Below are positions 35,375 to 44,833 of a stretch of DNA of 64,000 nt, piece after piece. The stretch comes from Cognatundibacterium squillarum (GTDB taxonomy: Bacteria; Pseudomonadota; Gammaproteobacteria; Burkholderiales; Burkholderiaceae_D). Each line of letters starts with the position of its first letter. Within the stretch, counting starts at the first letter, position 1. The DNA lies in the NCBI RefSeq assembly GCF_014652435.1, contig NZ_BMYU01000009.1, positions 92,139-156,138 of the forward strand, read 5' to 3'. The translations under genes were made by a program, and so were the position numbers. The notes below the pieces were generated by a model. It was not told the origin of the DNA, searched no databases, and was given only the letters and a program-made list of their open reading frames with translations.

Positions 35375-37969
35375 TCAAGCCTGACGGCTGGATTCGAGGA
35401 AGTCCTGCGCGAAGCGCTGCAACACACCACCGGCTTCGTAAATCGACACTTCTTCCGCTGTATCCAGACGGCAAGTCATTGCCACCTCGACACGTTCACC
35501 GTTTTTGCGGTGAATCACCAGCGTCAGATCAGCGCGCGGTTTGCGCTCGCCAATCACGTCATAGGTTTCCGTACCATCCAGACCCAGCGTTAAACGGTTC
35601 ACACCCGGTTTGAACTCCAGTGGCAACACGCCCATACCAATCAGATTGGTGCGGTGAATGCGCTCGAAACCTTCGGCTGCAATCACTTCCACACCCGCCA
35701 GACGCACACCTTTGGCCGCCCAGTCACGCGAAGAGCCCTGACCATAGTCAGCACCCGCCACGATGATCAGTGGTTGTTTGCGTTCCATGTAGGTTTCAAT
35801 CGCTTCCCACATACGGGTGACTTTGCCTTCCGGCTCTATCCGTGCCAGCGAACCGGCGCGCACTTTGCCGTCGGCATCGCGCACCATTTCATTTTTCAGC
35901 GTCGGATTCGCAAAGGTTGCGCGCTGTGCGGTCAGGTGATCGCCACGATGCGTTGCGTAAGAATTGAAGTCTTCTTCCGGCAAGCCCATTTTCGCCAGAT
36001 ATTCACCGGCAGCGGAATCCGGCAGAATCGCATTCGATGGCGACAAGTGATCAGTAGTGATGTTATCCCCGAGCACCGCCAGCGGACGCATGCCCTTCAT
36101 GGTGCGTTCACCGGCCAGTGCGCCTTCCCAGTACGGCGGACGGCGGATGTATGTCGACGGCGCACGCCAGTCATACAGCGGCGGAACACTGGCTGCTTGT
36201 TCAGTCTGGATTGCAAACATCGGTTCATACACCTGACGGAACATTTCCGGCTTCACAGCTTTGCGCACCAGTGCATCAATTTCAGCATCATCCGGCCAGA
36301 TATCTTTCAGACGAATTTCTTTGCCATCCACCACGGTCAGCACATCTTTTTCGATATCGAAGCGGATAGTACCGGCAATCGCATAGGCAACCACCAGCGG
36401 TGGCGAGGCGAGGAAAGCTTGTTTCGCGTACGGATGGATACGGCCGTCAAAGTTACGGTTACCTGATAACACGGCAGTTGCGTACAGATCACGGTCGATG
36501 ATTTCCTGCTGAATCACAGGATCCAGCGCACCGGACATACCGTTACACGAAGTACATGCGTAAGCCACAACGCCAAAGCCCAGTTTTTCCAGCTCCGGCA
36601 GCAAGCCGGCTTCCTGCAGATACAGGGTCACGGCCTTCGAACCCGGCGCCAGCGAGGTTTTCACCCAGGGTTGACGTACCAGACCGAGGCGATTGGCATT
36701 GCGTGCCAGCAGACCGGCGGCAATCACATTACGCGGATTGGATGTGTTGGTGCAGCTGGTAATCGCAGCAATAATCACCGCACCATCCGGCATTTTGCCT
36801 TCTTCTTTTTGCCACGCAGCAGCGATGCCACGGCTGGACAGATCGGAAGTTGGCAGACGTGCGTGCGGATTGGAAGGCCCCGCCATATTGCGCACCACTG
36901 TCGACAGATCAAACTGCAGTACGCGTTCGTATTCTGCATTCACCAGTGCGTCTGACCACAAACCAGCCGCTTTGGCGTAGGTTTCCACCAGCGCAACCTG
37001 TTCATCGCTGCGGCCGGTCAGTTTCAGGTAATCGATAGTTTGCTGATCGATGCTGAACATCGCTGCGGTCGCACCGTATTCCGGTGCCATGTTGGAAATC
37101 GTGGCACGGTCACCCAGAGTCAGTGCAGCTGCACCGGCTCCGTAAAATTCCAGATATGCGCCAACCACTTTGGATTTGCGCAGGAATTCGGTCAGCGCCA
37201 GCACGATATCGGTGGCGGTAATGCCTGCCGCAGGTTTGCCCAGCAATTCAACACCGACGATATCCGGCAAACGCATCCACGAAGCGCGGCCCAGCATCAC
37301 ATTTTCTGCTTCCAGACCGCCCACACCAATCGCAATCACGCCCAGCGCATCCACATGCGGCGTATGGCTGTCGGTACCCACCAGCGTGTCGGGATAAGCC
37401 ACGCCATCCTGAGCATGAATCACCGGCGACATACGCTCCAGATTAATCTGATGCATGATGCCGTTACCCGGCGGAATTACATCCACATTTTTGAACGCTT
37501 GCTTGGTCCAGTTAATAAAGTGGAAGCGGTCTTCGTTACGACGGTCTTCAATCGCACGGTTTTTTTCAAATGCCTGCGGATCAAAGCCACCGCATTCCAC
37601 CGCCAGCGAGTGATCCACGATCAGTTGCACCGGCACGACCGGATTCACTTTTGCCGGATCGCCGCCCTGCTCTGCAATCGCATCGCGCAAACCGGCCAGA
37701 TCCACCAGTGCAGTTTGTCCGAGAATATCGTGACAAACGACGCGTGCCGGAAACCACGGAAAATCCAGATCGCGCTTGCGTTCAATCAGCTGGCGTAAAG
37801 AATCAGTCAGCGTTGCGGGGTCACAGCGGCGCACCAGATTTTCAGCCAGTACACGTGAGGTGTATGGCAGCTTGTCGTAGGATCCTGCCTGTATCGCTTC
37901 CACAGCGGCGCGTGCATTGAAAAATTCCAGTGCGGTGCCCGGGAGCGCTTGACGGTATTGGGTATTCAT
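35375..37969 (-). CDS. acnD: 2-methylcitrate dehydratase AcnD (Fe-S dependent)
   Basis: An 864-residue aconitase-superfamily enzyme dehydrating 2-methylcitrate to 2-methylaconitate. The Fe-S cluster cysteines lie in AITSCTNTSNPRNV and YACTSCNGMSG. The swivel domain carries GADYGQGSSRDWAAKG. Its pairing with prpF marks it as AcnD rather than AcnA, and it replaces PrpD in this pathway type. It lies downstream of the GNAT gene on the same strand (50-base gap). Confidence 0.96.
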   Translation of the reverse strand: MNTQYRQALPGTALEFFNARAAVEAIQAGSYDKLPYTSRVLAENLVRRCDPATLTDSLRQLIERKRDLDFPWFPARVVCHDILGQTALVDLAGLRDAIAEQGGDPAKVNPVVPVQLIVDHSLAVECGGFDPQAFEKNRAIEDRRNEDRFHFINWTKQAFKNVDVIPPGNGIMHQINLERMSPVIHAQDGVAYPDTLVGTDSHTPHVDALGVIAIGVGGLEAENVMLGRASWMRLPDIVGVELLGKPAAGITATDIVLALTEFLRKSKVVGAYLEFYGAGAAALTLGDRATISNMAPEYGATAAMFSIDQQTIDYLKLTGRSDEQVALVETYAKAAGLWSDALVNAEYERVLQFDLSTVVRNMAGPSNPHARLPTSDLSSRGIAAAWQKEEGKMPDGAVIIAAITSCTNTSNPRNVIAAGLLARNANRLGLVRQPWVKTSLAPGSKAVTLYLQEAGLLPELEKLGFGVVAYACTSCNGMSGALDPVIQQEIIDRDLYATAVLSGNRNFDGRIHPYAKQAFLASPPLVVAYAIAGTIRFDIEKDVLTVVDGKEIRLKDIWPDDAEIDALVRKAVKPEMFRQVYEPMFAIQTEQAASVPPLYDWRAPSTYIRRPPYWEGALAGERTMKGMRPLAVLGDNITTDHLSPSNAILPDSAAGEYLAKMGLPEEDFNSYATHRGDHLTAQRATFANPTLKNEMVRDADGKVRAGSLARIEPEGKVTRMWEAIETYMERKQPLIIVAGADYGQGSSRDWAAKGVRLAGVEVIAAEGFERIHRTNLIGMGVLPLEFKPGVNRLTLGLDGTETYDVIGERKPRADLTLVIHRKNGERVEVAMTCRLDTAEEVSIYEAGGVLQRFAQDFLESSRQA

Positions 37970-38019
37970 CCTTCACCTGTTATGAAGAAGGCGGTATCGC
38001 GCACGATACCGCCGTAGTG

Positions 38020-38502
38020 TTAATGTTGTGTCAGATTCAGCTTGAAACCGATATGAGAATCCGTAAAGCCCAGCGCCGTATAGAAACGGTGTGCCTGCTG
38101 GCGCTGGCGGTCGCTGGTCAGTTGTACCAGACTGCAACCACGTTCATGCGCAATCCGTATTGCTTCACGGATCAGGTCACTGCCGTATCCGTTGCTGCGC
38201 AATGCTGACGTAATACGTACTGCTTCAATCAGCGCGCGGGTTGCACCACGCCGTGACAAGCCGGGAATGAAGGTCAGTTGCAGCATACCGATCACTTCCT
38301 GCTGCAGTTCTGCCACCAGCAAGTACTGATTCGCATCACTGGCAATGCGTTCAAATGCGGCACGATAAACCGGATCTTCCGACCCGACGCCCTCACGGTT
38401 TTTACCCAGCGTGTCATCAGCCAGCAGCTCCAGCAGGCGCGGCAAATCATCTGCACGTGCCTGCCGGAATGTCAGCACAGACTTTGACGTATTCTCTGTC
38501 AT
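38020..38502 (-). CDS. GNAT family N-acetyltransferase within the prp operon
   Basis: A 160-residue single-domain GNAT protein. Typical parts are FRQARADDLPRLLELLADD at the start, the acetyl-CoA loop SALRSNGYGSDLIREAI, and AHERGCSLVQLTSDRQRQQA, FYTALGFTDSHIGFK at the end. The substrate is unknown. It lies between prpC and acnD, with gaps of 11 and 50 bases, on the same strand, so it is almost certainly cotranscribed. Lysine acetylation or propionylation control of acyl-CoA metabolism is a possible theme, which is inference. It is not a standard prp gene. Confidence 0.88.
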   Translation of the reverse strand: MTENTSKSVLTFRQARADDLPRLLELLADDTLGKNREGVGSEDPVYRAAFERIASDANQYLLVAELQQEVIGMLQLTFIPGLSRRGATRALIEAVRITSALRSNGYGSDLIREAIRIAHERGCSLVQLTSDRQRQQAHRFYTALGFTDSHIGFKLNLTQH

Positions 38503-38513
38503 TACCGGCGTAC

Positions 38514-39668
38514 TTATTTGCGTTCCTGAATCGGCACAAATTTCAGATCTTCCGGGCCAACGTAATTTGCGCTCGGACGAATGATCTTGTTATCGATACG
38601 CTGTTCGATAATGTGTGCAGCCCAGCCGGAAGTACGTGCAATCACGAACAGTGGCGTGAACATTGCGGTTGGCACACCCATCATGTGATACGACACCGCG
38701 GAGAACCAGTCCAGATTCGGGAACATTTTCTTAATATCCCACATGACTGTTTCCAGACGCTCTGCGATATCAAACATTTTGGTCGAACCGGCTTCTTCCG
38801 ACAATTGACGCGCGACTTCTTTAATCACTTTGTTACGCGGATCGGAAATGGTGTACACAGGGTGACCGAAACCAATCACCACTTCTTTGTTTTCAACACG
38901 CTTGCGGATATCTGCTTCTGCTTCATCCGGATTGTCGTAGCGCTTCTGAATTTCAAATGCCACTTCGTTCGCGCCGCCGTGTTTAGGGCCGCGCAATGCA
39001 CCGATTGCACCGGTGATTGCAGAGTGCATATCAGAACCGGTACCGGAAATCACACGACCGGTGAAGGTAGATGCATTGAACTCATGCTCTGCGTACAGAA
39101 TCAGCGATGTATGCATCGCTTTTACCCAGGAATCAGAAGGTTTCACACCGTGCAGCAAGTGCAGGAAATGGCCGCCGATGGATTCATCATCCGTTTCCAC
39201 TTCAATGCGTTTGCCATTGTGGCTGTAGTGATACCAGTACAGCAGCATGGAGCCCAGCGATGCCATCAGGCGGTCAGCGATGTCACGCGCACCCGGTGTA
39301 TTGTGGTCATCTTTTTCCGGCAATGCGCAACCCAGTGCAGAAACACCGGTACGCATCACATCCATAGGATGCGATGCTGCTGGCAGGCATTCCAGTACAG
39401 CCTTGACGCTGGCTGGCAAGCCACGCAGGGATTTCAATTTTGCTTTATATGCATTCAGTTCTGCCTGTGTCGGCAGTTTGCCGTGCACCAGCAAATGGGC
39501 AATTTCTTCGAATTCGCAGGCATCTGCCACGTCCAGAATGTCATAACCACGATAGTGCAAATCATTGCCGCTGCGGCCAACGGTACACAGTGCGGTATTA
39601 CCGGCCGTCACACCTGACAGGGCAACGGATTTTTTTGGTTTGAATGTGCTGGTTGTTTCGGTTGACAT
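38514..39668 (-). CDS. prpC: 2-methylcitrate synthase
   Basis: A 384-residue citrate-synthase-family enzyme joining propionyl-CoA and oxaloacetate. It shows [36 protein letters not shown] and [16 protein letters not shown], with catalytic His/Asp residues of the family. ATG 39668 is preceded by AGGAG, so the longer frame is rejected. It lies between prpB and the GNAT gene. Distinguishing it from citrate synthase relies on the neighbourhood and on the smaller size. Confidence 0.95.
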   Translation of the reverse strand: MSTETTSTFKPKKSVALSGVTAGNTALCTVGRSGNDLHYRGYDILDVADACEFEEIAHLLVHGKLPTQAELNAYKAKLKSLRGLPASVKAVLECLPAASHPMDVMRTGVSALGCALPEKDDHNTPGARDIADRLMASLGSMLLYWYHYSHNGKRIEVETDDESIGGHFLHLLHGVKPSDSWVKAMHTSLILYAEHEFNASTFTGRVISGTGSDMHSAITGAIGALRGPKHGGANEVAFEIQKRYDNPDEAEADIRKRVENKEVVIGFGHPVYTISDPRNKVIKEVARQLSEEAGSTKMFDIAERLETVMWDIKKMFPNLDWFSAVSYHMMGVPTAMFTPLFVIARTSGWAAHIIEQRIDNKIIRPSANYVGPEDLKFVPIQERK

Positions 39669-39729
39669 GATGTATCTCCTGAATGTTAAGGTCAGCAAGC
39701 GGCTGACCTGTTAAGCATTGTTATGATGA

Positions 39730-40620
39730 TTATTTAGATTTCTGCTGAGCGAACAGTGCATCCAGATGCTGCTCAAACGCGTGATAATTGATGCGTTCGT
39801 ACAGTTCGGCACGGGTTTGCATGGTATCGACCACATTTTGCTGGGTACCGTCACGGCGAATCGCGTTATAGACATTTTCTGCCGCTTTGTTCATGGCGCG
39901 GAAAGCAGACAGCGGATACAGCACCAGACTGACATCAGCAGATTTCAGTTCTTCTGTTGTGAACAGCGGTGTGGAACCAAATTCAGTGATGTTTGCCAGC
40001 ACCGGCACTTTGACTGCATTCGCGAACTGTTTATACATAGACAGTTCCGTCATCGCTTCCGGGAAAATCATATCGGCACCGGCTTCAACGCAGGCCAGCG
40101 CGCGGTCAATCGCTGCATCCAGACCTTCGACTGCCAGCGCATCAGTACGTGCCATGATGACGAAATTGTCGTCAGTACGAGCATCCACTGCCGCTTTAAT
40201 ACGGTCAACCATTTCCTGCTTGCTGACGATTTCTTTACCCGGACGGTGACCACAACGTTTTGCGCCGACCTGATCTTCAATGTGCATCGCCGCAGCGCCG
40301 AACTTGATCATAGATTTCACGGTACGTGCCACATTAAACGCGGAAGAACCGAAACCGGTGTCCACGTCCACCAGCAAAGGCAGATCGCATACATCGGTAA
40401 TACGGCGCACATCGGTCAGCACATCATCCAGATTGGAAATACCCAGATCCGGCAAACCCAGCGAACCGGCCGCGACACCGCCACCGGACAGATAAATCGC
40501 TTTGAAACCGGCACGTTTTGCCAGCAATGCATGGTTTGCATTGATTGCACCAACCACCTGTAACGGGGATTCTTCCTGTACTGCTTTACGGAAAGCAGCG
40601 CCTGCAGAATATTGAGCCAT
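39730..40620 (-). CDS. prpB: 2-methylisocitrate lyase
   Basis: A 296-residue member of the isocitrate lyase/PEP mutase superfamily, splitting 2-methylisocitrate into pyruvate and succinate. The signature is [13 protein letters not shown], with DVDTGFGS and [17 protein letters not shown] 40620 follows AGAGGA at seven bases; the 15 extra residues upstream are not needed. It is the first gene of the operon, transcribed from the sigma-54 promoter listed here. Confidence 0.96.
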   Translation of the reverse strand: MAQYSAGAAFRKAVQEESPLQVVGAINANHALLAKRAGFKAIYLSGGGVAAGSLGLPDLGISNLDDVLTDVRRITDVCDLPLLVDVDTGFGSSAFNVARTVKSMIKFGAAAMHIEDQVGAKRCGHRPGKEIVSKQEMVDRIKAAVDARTDDNFVIMARTDALAVEGLDAAIDRALACVEAGADMIFPEAMTELSMYKQFANAVKVPVLANITEFGSTPLFTTEELKSADVSLVLYPLSAFRAMNKAAENVYNAIRRDGTQQNVVDTMQTRAELYERINYHAFEQHLDALFAQQKSK

Positions 40621-40685
40621 AGATCCTCTCTTAGCTTGAAGTGAATTCGGACCAGCCTGAAACACAGCTGGCGTTGCCGTCGTAT

Positions 40686-40701
40686 TGCAAAGCCTGTGCC
40701 A
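40686..40701 (-). promoter_or_regulatory. Sigma-54 (-24/-12) promoter of prpB
   Basis: On the minus strand the sequence TGGCACAGGCTTTGCA matches the RpoN consensus TGGCAC-N5-TTGCA exactly. It lies 66 bases upstream of the prpB ATG. The adjacent activator PrpR is sigma-54 dependent, which agrees. Confidence 0.93.
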
Positions 40702-40817
40702 GTGTGGACGCGTATAGTCTTGCGCTACCTGAGCTTAGATAAAAATGCTGCAATTTCAATGTCTTAGCGATGCCGCTTGCAGCAGGCTTGCGAAATATCA
40801 GCTGGCATTCCGCCATC

Positions 40818-40844
40818 ATTCATGTTTCAATATGAAACATGAAT
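40818..40844. promoter_or_regulatory. 27-bp palindrome, candidate PrpR activator site
   Basis: The perfect 12-bp arms ATTCATGTTTCA and TGAAACATGAAT are separated by ATA. It lies about 120-150 bp upstream of the -12 element of the prpB promoter, a normal enhancer distance for a sigma-54 activator. Extra TGAAAC half-sites occur at 40851, 40862 and 40873, stepping by 11 bp towards prpR; the last one overlaps the prpR start codon. Confidence 0.75.
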
Positions 40845-40871
40845 TCCAACTGAAACAAGTTTGAAACAACT

Positions 40872-42491
40872 ATGAAACATCAGGGCAATTTCAGCACCGG
40901 TGATAAACCGGTCATCTGGACCGTGTCGATTTCACGCCTGTTCGACATGTTCCGCGATCTGACGCCGGAATATGATGCGCTGGCGGATATCGAACCGATA
41001 CAACTGGGCTTTGAAGAAGCGGTTCAACACATCCGCGAACGTTTGCAAACCGAACGCTGCGATGCAGTGATTGCAGCCGGCTCGAACGGCGCCTATTTGA
41101 AAAGCCGCTTGCCAGTACCTGTGATACTGGCCAAAGCCAGCGGCTTCGATGTGATGCAAGCCTTATCCCGAGCGCGGCGCGTCAGCGAACAGATCGGATT
41201 GATCACGTATCAGGAAGCAATGCCGGAACTGTCGGACTTCAAAGAAACCTTCGGCTTATCAGTGGAGCAGCGCACCTACCTGACGCAGGAAGATGCGCGG
41301 GCTCAGATCAGCGAACTGAAGGCACGCGGTATTCGTGTCATTGTCGGCGCAGGTCTGATTACGGATCTGACCGAAGAAGCTGGTCTGACCGGCATTTTTG
41401 TTTACTCCTCCGCATCGATACGAAAAGCATTTGACGACGCAATTGAAATCGCCAGCCTGACCCGCCGCGACTGGGCGCAAGCGGCAGGCGGAAGACGCGG
41501 CAGCCGCATCGCGCCGCAAGGATTACAAGCCATTCGCGGCGACTCGCTGACGATGCAGCAGATACGCCAGCAATTACGTTTGTTTGCGCGTTCACCGGCC
41601 CCTGTTTTGTTACAAGGTGAAACCGGCACCGGCAAGGAACTGGCAGCCCGCGCTATCCATCAGGAAAGTCCGCGCCGCCATGGCCCCTTCGTGGCGATCA
41701 ACTGCGGTGCAATTGCAGAAAACCTGCTGGAATCTGAATTATTCGGCTACGAAGAAGGTGCATTTACCGGTTCCAAACGCGGCGGGCATGCGGGTCTGAT
41801 TGAAGCCGCCGGCAAAGGCACGCTGTTTCTGGATGAGATTGGTGAAATGCCTTTGCATTTACAGACACGTCTGTTGCGTGTGCTGGAGGAGAAAGAAGTG
41901 GTGCGGGTTGGCAGCGTCAAACCTTTGCCAGTCGATCTGCGCATTATCAGCGCCACCCATTGCCATCTGGAACAACAGATACAACAACGCCAGTTCCGTT
42001 CTGACCTGTTTTACCGGCTGGCTGTATTACGCGCTACCATGCCTGCCCTGCGCGAACATGCGGACGATGTACCCGCACTCGCCACCTGGCATCTGAAACA
42101 CGCACTGGCGGCACTCGGCGCCAGCCCGCACCGGAATCTGGAAGCGGAAATGCAAAGCTGCCGTGGCTTGCTGATGCAATATGCGTGGCCCGGCAATGCG
42201 CGCGAGTTAAGAAATTTCATGGAAAGACTGGCGCTGTATCTGACCGATGAACCGCTGCAGGCGATCAGTCCTGCTTTTATGACGAGAGTCATTCCAGAGT
42301 TCAAAGATTGCAGCTTCGATCCGACACAATTGATAAAGAGTGTCAAAAAATCTGAGTTTTCATTTCCACAAGGAAATGTTTCCAAGGATATTCAGGACAT
42401 CCTTGCAATGTTCGGCAATAATCGTGATGCTGCGGCTGCTTTTCTGGGCATCAGCAGGACTACTCTATGGCGACGATTAAAGGAAAAATGA
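40872..42491 (+). CDS. prpR: Propionate catabolism regulator PrpR (sigma-54 dependent)
   Basis: A 539-residue activator. Residues 1-190 are the PrpR N-terminal sensor ([20 protein letters not shown]), thought to bind 2-methylcitrate. The AAA+ domain starts near 220 with Walker A GETGTGKE. The sigma-54 contact loop is [18 protein letters not shown], and Walker B is [11 protein letters not shown]. The C-terminal Fis-type HTH is near 510-539 ([19 protein letters not shown]). The divergent prpB promoter is sigma-54 type. Half-sites overlapping its own start suggest autoregulation, which is inference. Confidence 0.95.
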   Translation: MKHQGNFSTGDKPVIWTVSISRLFDMFRDLTPEYDALADIEPIQLGFEEAVQHIRERLQTERCDAVIAAGSNGAYLKSRLPVPVILAKASGFDVMQALSRARRVSEQIGLITYQEAMPELSDFKETFGLSVEQRTYLTQEDARAQISELKARGIRVIVGAGLITDLTEEAGLTGIFVYSSASIRKAFDDAIEIASLTRRDWAQAAGGRRGSRIAPQGLQAIRGDSLTMQQIRQQLRLFARSPAPVLLQGETGTGKELAARAIHQESPRRHGPFVAINCGAIAENLLESELFGYEEGAFTGSKRGGHAGLIEAAGKGTLFLDEIGEMPLHLQTRLLRVLEEKEVVRVGSVKPLPVDLRIISATHCHLEQQIQQRQFRSDLFYRLAVLRATMPALREHADDVPALATWHLKHALAALGASPHRNLEAEMQSCRGLLMQYAWPGNARELRNFMERLALYLTDEPLQAISPAFMTRVIPEFKDCSFDPTQLIKSVKKSEFSFPQGNVSKDIQDILAMFGNNRDAAAAFLGISRTTLWRRLKEK

Positions 42492-42609
42492 ATACTTTCG
42501 TCACATTTGAGGTCGGCTGCTGAGTTACAATGCATACTGAGGCAACGCAGGAAATCCAATATATCCGGCGCTATCTGCACAACATAAGCTCATCTTTAAA
42601 TATCGTTAC

Positions 42610-42969
42610 ATGAAAAAAGTTCTGATCGTTGACGACAGTAAAGTCTCCCGCATGGTCATCCGGGCTCACATCAAAGCAGTGAAACCGGACTGGGAATTTA
42701 TTGAGGCTGCCACCGGCGATGACGCAATCCGCATCGCTGCGGAGTCTAAGCCGGATTTCTGCACGATGGATATCAATATGCCGGGCATGCTGGGAACCGA
42801 TGCGGCAGAGATTATTCTGAAAGACAACCCGTCCATCCGTATCGCGATTTTTTCTGCAAATGTGCAGGATACGATGCAGGTACGCGCCAACTCGATTGGC
42901 ACGACTTTTGTTGCCAAGCCGGTGACGGAAAAATCCATCGCCATCGTGCTGGATTACTTTGCGAGATAA
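42610..42969 (+). CDS. CheY-like stand-alone response regulator
   Basis: A 119-residue receiver domain with no output domain. Acidic pocket residues D8 and D9 (IVDDSK), phosphoacceptor D54 (TMDINMPGM), S82 (IFSAN) and K103 (AKPVT) are all present, so it should be phosphorylatable. It starts a three-gene string: three bases separate it from the CheC-type gene, which is joined to a diguanylate cyclase. No histidine kinase is adjacent, so the phosphodonor is unknown. Confidence 0.93.
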   Translation: MKKVLIVDDSKVSRMVIRAHIKAVKPDWEFIEAATGDDAIRIAAESKPDFCTMDINMPGMLGTDAAEIILKDNPSIRIAIFSANVQDTMQVRANSIGTTFVAKPVTEKSIAIVLDYFAR

Positions 42970-42972
42970 ATA

Positions 42973-43584
42973 ATGCTACTGCTGAGTGAACTGCATCTTG
43001 ATGCGCTTTCCGAAGTGTTTAACGTCGGCGCCGGTCGGGCGGCGGCCAGCCTGTCTGAAATCGTCGGCGACGAAGTCAAGTTGTCAGTGCCATCGGTAGA
43101 GATCCGGGAATCGTCGGATATTGATTTATCGAAGATGGGTATGCACGGCGACCGTTTCGGCGCGGTGCACCAGACTTTTACCGGATCGTTCGAGGCAGAG
43201 GCGATCCTGTTATTTACCGAAGATCATGCACTGGAAATCGTGCGTGACATGATGGGTTCACAGATCAGCATTGAAGATCTTGCAGAGTTTGAACAGGAAG
43301 CGATGTGCGAACTTGGCAACATCATCCTGAATGCCTGCCTGTCCGCCATGGCAGATATGCTGAACATCCCGATGAATTGCTCTCTGCCGGATTACAACAT
43401 TGCGACGACGGAGGAAATTTTCCGCCGCATCAGCGATGATTTTCACCAGCCGTATCTTTTGTTACTGCATATCGACCTGGCAATTGAGAAGCGCCACACC
43501 GAGGGGCATCTGATCTTCCTGCTCAGCTCGACCTCGCTGCAGGATCTGATACAGCAGCTGGAGCGCTTTTTAGGGGAAATTTAA
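42973..43584 (+). CDS. CheC-type phosphatase
   Basis: A 203-residue CheC/CheX/FliY-family protein that would dephosphorylate a receiver domain. Both CheC active-site motifs are intact. The first is D10-x3-E14-x2-N17-x22-P40. The second is E109-x3-E113-x2-N116-x22-P139, with Glu in place of the usual Asp/Ser at its first position. The remainder follows the CheC beta-alpha pattern. It is sandwiched between a CheY-like receiver gene and a PAS-GGDEF gene, whose ATG overlaps its stop by one base. The natural substrate is presumably the adjacent receiver. Confidence 0.9.
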   Translation: MLLLSELHLDALSEVFNVGAGRAAASLSEIVGDEVKLSVPSVEIRESSDIDLSKMGMHGDRFGAVHQTFTGSFEAEAILLFTEDHALEIVRDMMGSQISIEDLAEFEQEAMCELGNIILNACLSAMADMLNIPMNCSLPDYNIATTEEIFRRISDDFHQPYLLLLHIDLAIEKRHTEGHLIFLLSSTSLQDLIQQLERFLGEI

Positions 43585-44582
43585 TGGTGGCAGAAGTAAG
43601 CCTGCCCTCAGCGGTAACGATGGCAGATATCCTGAATGCAGTCAGCGTTGGCCTGATTGTGGTGGATCAGGATCAGAATGTGATTTTCTGGAATGGCTGG
43701 ATAGAAAAACACAGTGGTGTTGCCGCTACGGGTGCGGTTGGCAAGCGTATTGACGAGGCTTTTTCCGAAGCCCCCGGCAAAACCTTCCTGAATGCGATCA
43801 GCAATCTGCTGCAATACCGCCTGCCGGTGGTGCTGTCGAATGCGCTGCACCGTGCACCTTTGCCATTATTCAGCAAACCCGGCGATGCCAGTGGTAATGA
43901 GCGTCTGCATCAGTCCATCACGCTGTCCCCGCTGGTCATCAATGATCAGGGTTGCTGCCTGATTCAGGTGACTGATGCAACCACCTCCATCAAACGTGAA
44001 AAAATCCTGCGTTCGCATTCAGAGCTGCTGCGCAAGGAAGCCACCACCGATGGTCTGACCGGCATTTATAACCGCCGCTTCTTTGACGAGCATTTTAAAA
44101 TCGCGCTTGGCAATTCCCGCCGCCAGAACACTTCGCTGTCCGTGTTTATGGTGGATATCGATTTCTTCAAGGAATACAACGATCACTACGGCCATGTCGC
44201 CGGCGACAAAACCCTGATTCAGGTGGCAGCAACGCTGCGCCGCCAGTTGATGCGTGCCAGTGATGTGGTGGCGCGTTTCGGTGGTGAAGAGTTTGTTCTG
44301 ATGCTGCCGAACATGGCGGAAGATGCTGCTTACCGTTTCGCGGAAAAACTGCGTCTGGCAATCTGGGAACTGAATATTCCACATGAAAAATCCCGTCTCG
44401 ATCACCGCATCAGTATCAGCGTGGGTTTCAGCCATTATCAGAAAATGGAAAACACAAACCCGGACGAATTGCTGAACACGGCTGACCATGCGCTGTATGA
44501 AGCAAAACACCGTGGCCGGAATCAATCCTGTTTTATGAAACTGCCAGCGCACCCTAACCGTACCAGTTACGCTGCATCCTGA
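43584..44582 (+). CDS. PAS-GGDEF diguanylate cyclase
   Basis: A 332-residue cytosolic protein. A PAS domain spans about residues 15-135 (ILNAVSVGLIVVDQDQNVIF). The GGDEF domain starts at ATTDGLTGIYNRRFFDEH. The active site is GGEEF at 233-237. The inhibitory I-site R224-x-x-D227 sits five residues before it, so the enzyme should make cyclic di-GMP and be feedback-inhibited. It has no membrane segments. It is translationally coupled to the CheC gene (TAATG), linking phosphatase and cyclase output. Confidence 0.94.
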   Translation: MVAEVSLPSAVTMADILNAVSVGLIVVDQDQNVIFWNGWIEKHSGVAATGAVGKRIDEAFSEAPGKTFLNAISNLLQYRLPVVLSNALHRAPLPLFSKPGDASGNERLHQSITLSPLVINDQGCCLIQVTDATTSIKREKILRSHSELLRKEATTDGLTGIYNRRFFDEHFKIALGNSRRQNTSLSVFMVDIDFFKEYNDHYGHVAGDKTLIQVAATLRRQLMRASDVVARFGGEEFVLMLPNMAEDAAYRFAEKLRLAIWELNIPHEKSRLDHRISISVGFSHYQKMENTNPDELLNTADHALYEAKHRGRNQSCFMKLPAHPNRTSYAAS

Positions 44583-44607
44583 TAAGCTTGTGGTCGCAAC
44601 AAGATTT

Positions 44608-44644
44608 GCAAACATGCCCGCTCTGTGCGGGCATGTTGCTTTGT
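44608..44644 (+). terminator. Terminator of the receiver-CheC-cyclase operon
   Basis: Perfect 11-bp arms AACATGCCCGC and GCGGGCATGTT enclose a 5-base loop. The T tail (TGCTTTG) is weak. Confidence 0.7.
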
Positions 44645-44700
44645 GAGGCTGTTCTTCCGAGACAGCCACAAGCTCATGCAGTGCCCCAAAACCGTCTTTT

Positions 44701-44794
44701 CAGGCCCAAATGCGGAGAATGGCATAGCGAAATGCCGGTCGTCGGCAGAAACTCCGCCTCTCCAAAAATCACTAATGCGGATTCCTGCACAATG
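44701..44794 (-). repeat. Dispersed convergent-junction repeat, copy E
   Basis: The core lies on the minus strand at 44736-44751 and is followed by GCATTTCGCTATGCC instead of the usual CCGGAT. The left end reads GTGCAGGAATCCGCATTAG, and TCCGCATTTGGGCC lies on the right. The two ends share TCCGCATT, a direct repeat also seen in copy F. It lies between the cyclase gene and the membrane-anchored protein gene, which converge. Confidence 0.78.
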
Positions 44795-44833
44795 ACCGGC
44801 AATTTCCCCGCGTTCCCGCGCCAGCAATGCGGT

